Shown one piece after another: positions 6,904 to 9,180 of a DNA stretch of 9,180 nucleotides. The DNA lies in contig CAKQSB010000028.1 in assembly GCA_934271735.1 (NCBI GenBank), positions 1-9,180 on the forward strand. The letters are read 5' to 3'. The stretch comes from an uncultured Clostridia bacterium. GTDB lineage: Bacteria > Bacillota > Clostridia > Christensenellales > Borkfalkiaceae. The notes beneath the pieces were generated by a model. That model was given only the letters and a program-made list of their open reading frames with translations. It ran no database searches and was not told the origin of the DNA. The translations under genes and the position numbers were made by a program. Position 1 is the stretch's first letter. Each line of letters starts with the position of its first letter.

Positions 6904-6930
6904 GGTTTGTTTTATTCTTGGCTGGCATAA
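6904..6930 (-). repeat. Right terminal inverted repeat
   Basis: Inverted copy of 6648-6674, ending CTGGCATAA on the plus strand. On the minus strand it supplies the codons that end the upstream gene fragment (YASQE, then TAA at 6912-6914). Confidence 0.8.
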
Positions 6931-7229
6931 GGGTGCAAGTATTCTCTATATTTTGAAATAAGATATTCGGTGGCATTGTCGAACCCTTTCACTCCAAGCG
7001 CGCTTATATACATCATTTTCCACCACTCTTCGTCGAATTGTTCGATATATTTGATTAAAATAGGAACGGCGCGTTTATCATCATTCTTGATTTTAAAGCT
7101 GTTAATCCAGTAATCAAATTTAATCTTATTTTTCCTTAATTCGGAGAACATTTTGCGTCGGACTTTATAATTATGCCGATTTTTCGGTTTCAGCATATCG
7201 ATAAACTCCCCGAAAATATATCTTCTCAT
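6912..7229 (-). CDS. 5' part of the split HEAT-repeat-like gene
   Basis: Frame of 105 aa with ATG at 7229 and a strong AGGAGG about 10 bases upstream, so this part should still be translated. Residues 1-100 belong to the gene; the last five (YASQE) and the stop come from the right end of the inserted element. The N-terminus is basic (KPKNRHNYKVRRK), then come helix pairs: DKRAVPILIKYIEQF (about 51-65) with WWKMMYISALGVKGF (about 69-83) and NATEYLISKYREYL (about 85-98). These have the spacing of HEAT or PBS-lyase-type repeats. The frame continues in 6218-6647 once the element is removed. The gene starts 42 bases after a decayed YcxB-like gene and is the last in the minus-strand accessory cluster. 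Function unknown. Confidence 0.75.
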   Translation of the reverse strand: MRRYIFGEFIDMLKPKNRHNYKVRRKMFSELRKNKIKFDYWINSFKIKNDDKRAVPILIKYIEQFDEEWWKMMYISALGVKGFDNATEYLISKYREYLHPYASQE

Positions 7230-7271
7230 TTTTTAAGCCCTCCTCTCAGAACAAGACCGACCGCGCCGATT

Positions 7272-7754
7272 TTACTTTTTATCGCTTTGTCTGACCAATT
7301 TATCCCGAAACAATTCCTCGAATTTTTCTATCGTTCCCTCTATGAGCGACTTTTTCTCGCAGATAAACATATTGCTTTTATGAGGAAAGTAAAAATAAAA
7401 TTTATACCATTCTCCCATATCCGCAACTTTTTCACGTCGACAAAATCTTTGCTTTCGTTACGTTCGGCGAAGCTTCCGTATATAACTCCGTCGATTATTT
7501 CTATTTCGCAAAAAATATTGTTGGAATAGTTCTATTGACTTTATTATCAAGTTTCGATTTCGGCGACAAAGAAACGGTTACGATAAGAAATATTATCGGT
7601 ATAAGCAATATCAGAGCGAACCAATAGGTTGTTATCGCCATAATTAAAATGCCGACGATAAAAGGAAGCGAAACAAATAAAAAAATGAGTTTCTGAACGT
7701 CTTTCAGGTAATAATATTTACACTCTTCCGATAAGTTTCCGAAAATTTTATCAT
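7272..7754 (-). pseudogene. YcxB-like membrane protein gene with three frameshifts
   Basis: No single frame spans this stretch, but three overlapping minus-strand frames join into one 161-aa protein if one base is added in each of three homopolymers: the A/T run at 7742-7749, the six-base run at 7510-7515, and the five-base run at 7428-7432. The repaired protein has a short N-terminal part (FGNLSEECKYYYLKDVQKL), two adjacent membrane helices (about 22-40 and 41-62), and a soluble domain ending in GEWYKFYFYFPHKSNMFIC and GTIEKFEELFRDKLV. That layout matches YcxB-like proteins (two TM helices, then a beta-rich domain). The ATG at 7754 has AAAGGG upstream. The alternative, sequencing error in homopolymers, is less likely because neighbouring genes full of such runs are intact. 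Confidence 0.75.
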
Positions 7755-7790
7755 TTTATTTTTCACCCTTTCCCGATTTTTTTATTTCGT

Positions 7791-8366
7791 TTATTTTCCC
7801 CGTCGATTTATCGAAATCCGATTTTCGCCGTATTTATCTCTGTTGTTAAGAATAAGATTAAGCGAATCGCGCGTCATAAAACCTTTGGAATACCCCGTGT
7901 CGGAGTCGAAATTAAAATGATGCGTCCCGGGTTCGCTTTTTAAATCCGTCAAAGCCCCGATAAGAAAATCTATGCTTTTATTATCCAATTCGATCTGTAC
8001 GGTATATTTATCGACAGTCTCGATTTTCATTCTCCCCTTAACGTCTTCGTCCGCCATAACGGGGGAGTAGAAACATATTTCGTTTATCTCCTCCGCTCTT
8101 TTTTTCAATTCTTTCAAAAACCCGTAAATCTCCTCGTCGGAAAATTTATTGATACAATCGTCCGCTTTCGAATAGTAAAATTCGATTAAATCGACTATCT
8201 TCTTTTTTATTTCCCGCGGCAAACTCTTATTTTTCTTTATCGGCTTTATTTCTGAATCGACGTCAAAAGTTTCAAGCTCGTTATACATATCGTTTGAAAC
8301 TTGTCGTATACCCCGAGACAAATCAATCCCGCAAAGATAATTTATAAACGTTTTAACAATCTCCAT
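7791..8366 (-). CDS. Uncharacterised protein, possible immunity-type
   Basis: 191 aa, soluble, with no signal peptide or membrane helix. The ATG at 8366 has AAGGGGT 4 bases upstream. The N-terminal two thirds are charged and helical (KKKIVDLIEFYYSKADDCI and EEIYGFLKELKKRAEEI). The C-terminal part (about 122-173) has a strand-helix-strand motif, VQIELDNKSIDFLIGALTDL followed by GTHHFNFDSDTGY. It resembles the C-terminal pattern of small Bacillota immunity-type proteins (IELxxxxIDFLIxxLxxLK, then THxHxD). I do not recognise the family with certainty, and this resemblance is from memory. It lies 55 bases after the intact YcxB-like gene and 36 bases before the broken one, so it is probably co-transcribed with both. 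Confidence 0.7.
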   Translation of the reverse strand: MEIVKTFINYLCGIDLSRGIRQVSNDMYNELETFDVDSEIKPIKKNKSLPREIKKKIVDLIEFYYSKADDCINKFSDEEIYGFLKELKKRAEEINEICFYSPVMADEDVKGRMKIETVDKYTVQIELDNKSIDFLIGALTDLKSEPGTHHFNFDSDTGYSKGFMTRDSLNLILNNRDKYGENRISINRRGK

Positions 8367-8421
8367 ATTTACCCCTTATGTTTACCTATTTGAATTTATT
8401 TATCAGACCGCAAATACGCTC

Positions 8422-8919
8422 TCATTTCGGGTCGGCTTCTTCTTTTTCGACGAACAAATTCAGTATTTCGTCTGTTTTAGGGAAAAATATTACCGAATTT
8501 GTCTTTGTCCTTATAAACAAACAATTTTTCGTGACTTTTGTCTTTTTAATATCGGTTTTTCTAAGTCTGTTTACGCTTTTTGCCGAAAGATTTTCAAATA
8601 AATATTCATCGCCTTCGCAAGAAACAGTTTCTTCCACGTTTCCGTCGGAATCGGCGTCTCTGAAATATAATTTCAAGTTCTTTTTGTAATAAAAATATAC
8701 TCTCACAACATACAGAAACAGTAAAATCAATACAAAAAGCGATATATAAGCATTTCGCAATGTTGCTATATTATGCTCCGGTATATTCCCGGTCACAAAA
8801 CAATAAACAGTGAAAGGGATTAAGATAAAACCGAAAATAATAAAAGGTTTTAACACAAACCGGGTTGTCTCCCACGCATAAACCCTAATATCTTTCACAT
8901 TCTTTTTGACGCTGATCAC
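8422..8919 (-). CDS. YcxB-like protein with two membrane helices
   Basis: About 165 aa. The frame opens at GTG 8931, but I prefer the GTG at 8919 because GAGGG lies just upstream of it; no ATG exists nearby. Two hydrophobic helices (about 26-48 and 61-82, numbered from 8931) are followed by a soluble domain that includes GNVEETVSCEGDEYLFENLS and the family-like end KNCLFIRTKTNSVIFFPKTD. YcxB-like proteins have this shape, and some lie among orphan immunity genes, but the biochemical role is unknown. It is the first gene of the minus-strand accessory cluster, and its likely promoter lies in the repeats just upstream. It is more AT-rich than the core genes on the left. Confidence 0.72.
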   Translation of the reverse strand: MISVKKNVKDIRVYAWETTRFVLKPFIIFGFILIPFTVYCFVTGNIPEHNIATLRNAYISLFVLILLFLYVVRVYFYYKKNLKLYFRDADSDGNVEETVSCEGDEYLFENLSAKSVNRLRKTDIKKTKVTKNCLFIRTKTNSVIFFPKTDEILNLFVEKEEADPK

Positions 8920-8951
8920 AACCGCCCTCACAATTCACAAATTCAAATTTT

Positions 8952-9011
8952 AACTATCTTAATTGTATTTATCAATTTGAACTATCTTAATTATATCTGT
9001 CTTAATTGTAT
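8952..9011. repeat. Three short direct repeats at the accessory-cluster promoter
   Basis: AACTATCTTAATTGTAT (8952-8968), AACTATCTTAATTATAT (8980-8996) and ATCTGTCTTAATTGTAT (8995-9011) are near-identical copies starting 28 and 15 bases apart. They cover the likely promoter of the minus-strand cluster and could be regulator binding sites or repeated promoter-like boxes. Confidence 0.6.
8962..8990 (-). promoter_or_regulatory. Tentative promoter of the accessory cluster
   Basis: On the minus strand TTAAGA (8985-8990) and TACAAT (8962-8967) are separated by 17 bases, giving a start near 8955 and a leader of about 35 bases. A perfect TATAAT at 8990-8995 is an alternative -10 but lacks a good -35. 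Both lie inside the direct repeats. Confidence 0.4.
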
Positions 9012-9059
9012 CATACTTTCCCGTTATTTGTAAAGGTCTTTTCCGAAAATACTCAAATG

Positions 9060-9150
9060 CTTTTCAAATGAGAAATGTTGCCGTTTCCCGCAAGCGGGAT
9101 TCTCTCGGCAAGGTTTGCAACAGAGTTGCAAACGTGAACCAAATTTTTCC
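9060..9150. repeat. Hairpin-rich stretch, possible dispersed repeat
   Basis: Contains TTGCCG/CGGCAA enclosing an inner hairpin TCCCG-CAAG-CGGGA, followed at once by a perfect 9-bp hairpin GTTTGCAAC-AGA-GTTGCAAAC. Neither is followed by a T-run in a position that would make a terminator. No protein gene is visible from 8932 to 9180. The stretch may belong to a repeat family or end a transcript from off the right edge. Confidence 0.5.
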
Positions 9151-9180
9151 GTTCTTCGATTATGCTTTTATTTTTCGTTA

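Larger units (their letters stand above)
6648..6930. mobile_element. MITE-like non-autonomous palindromic element, 283 bp
   Basis: The ends are 27-base terminal inverted repeats matching at 23 positions (6648-6674 and 6904-6930), both beginning TTATGCCAG. Between them lie two further long hairpins (6679-6782 and 6794-6900), so one strand can fold into an outer stem carrying two arms. It encodes no transposase; the open frames through it are short shadows. It interrupts a HEAT-like gene, and exact removal restores that frame. Flanking target duplication is uncertain: TA is present at both ends (6649-6650 and 6928-6929), as in IS630/mariner-type insertion, but removing the unit defined that way leaves the gene frame shifted by one. 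Mobilisation by a transposase elsewhere in the genome is inferred. Confidence 0.75.

Noticed and set aside
6764..6976. 70-aa minus-strand open frame crossing the right end of the small element
   Set aside because: It runs through hairpin 2 and the right terminal repeat, overlaps the 5' HEAT-like fragment in another frame, has no domain and no good ribosome binding site. It is a by-product of the repeat.
7173..7529. 118-aa plus-strand open frame
   Set aside because: It lies antisense to the start of the HEAT-like gene and the YcxB-like pseudogene, whose repaired translation is clearly protein-like. The plus-strand product has no recognisable features.
8952..9011. CRISPR array
   Set aside because: The three repeats are short, AT-rich and irregularly spaced, with one pair overlapping by two bases, and have no spacers of uniform length; no cas genes are present.

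Overview
The window looks like chromosomal DNA of a low-to-moderate GC Clostridia-type Bacillota. The reasons are near-consensus sigma-A promoters with 17-base spacers, GGAGG-type ribosome binding sites, hairpin-plus-U-run terminators, and a Clostridia-like protein repertoire. I cannot name a genus.

Left edge (1-321): leftward transcription out of the window starts at a very strong promoter (TTGACA-17-TATTAT) with helically phased A-tracts upstream and a structured leader. I read it as an rRNA-operon-type promoter, but the RNA gene itself is off the window. Beside it lies the terminator of the next gene.

Core region (322-6078): a phospho-sugar mutase (minus strand) faces away from a plus-strand run of a membrane-anchored family 2 glycosyltransferase, uracil-DNA glycosylase (overlapping by 8 bases) and an MscS-type mechanosensitive channel. 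The two directions share an intergenic region with two back-to-back promoters. The plus-strand run ends at an 18-bp perfect-stem bidirectional terminator. This also ends the convergent minus-strand operon, an SPFH-domain membrane protein followed directly by a ribbon-helix-helix (Arc-like) protein. The promoter of that operon carries an inverted repeat over its -10 box, a candidate autoregulatory operator.

Accessory region (6147-9011): all genes are on the minus strand, small, visibly more AT-rich and of poorly characterised families. From upstream to downstream they are: an intact YcxB-like two-helix membrane protein (8919-8422); a 191-aa unknown protein with an immunity-like C-terminal motif (8366-7791); a second YcxB-like gene broken by three single-base contractions in homopolymers (7754-7272); and a HEAT-repeat-like gene (7229-6218) split by a 283-bp MITE-like palindromic element (6648-6930). 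Removing exactly those 283 bases restores an uninterrupted 242-codon frame. The cluster ends at a terminator at 6147-6184. It looks like a decaying island of immunity-type accessory genes, although the driver (for example a toxin gene) is not in the window.

Right edge (8932-9180): three near-identical 15-17-base repeats sit at the likely promoter of the accessory cluster, followed by a hairpin-rich stretch with no gene that I can support.
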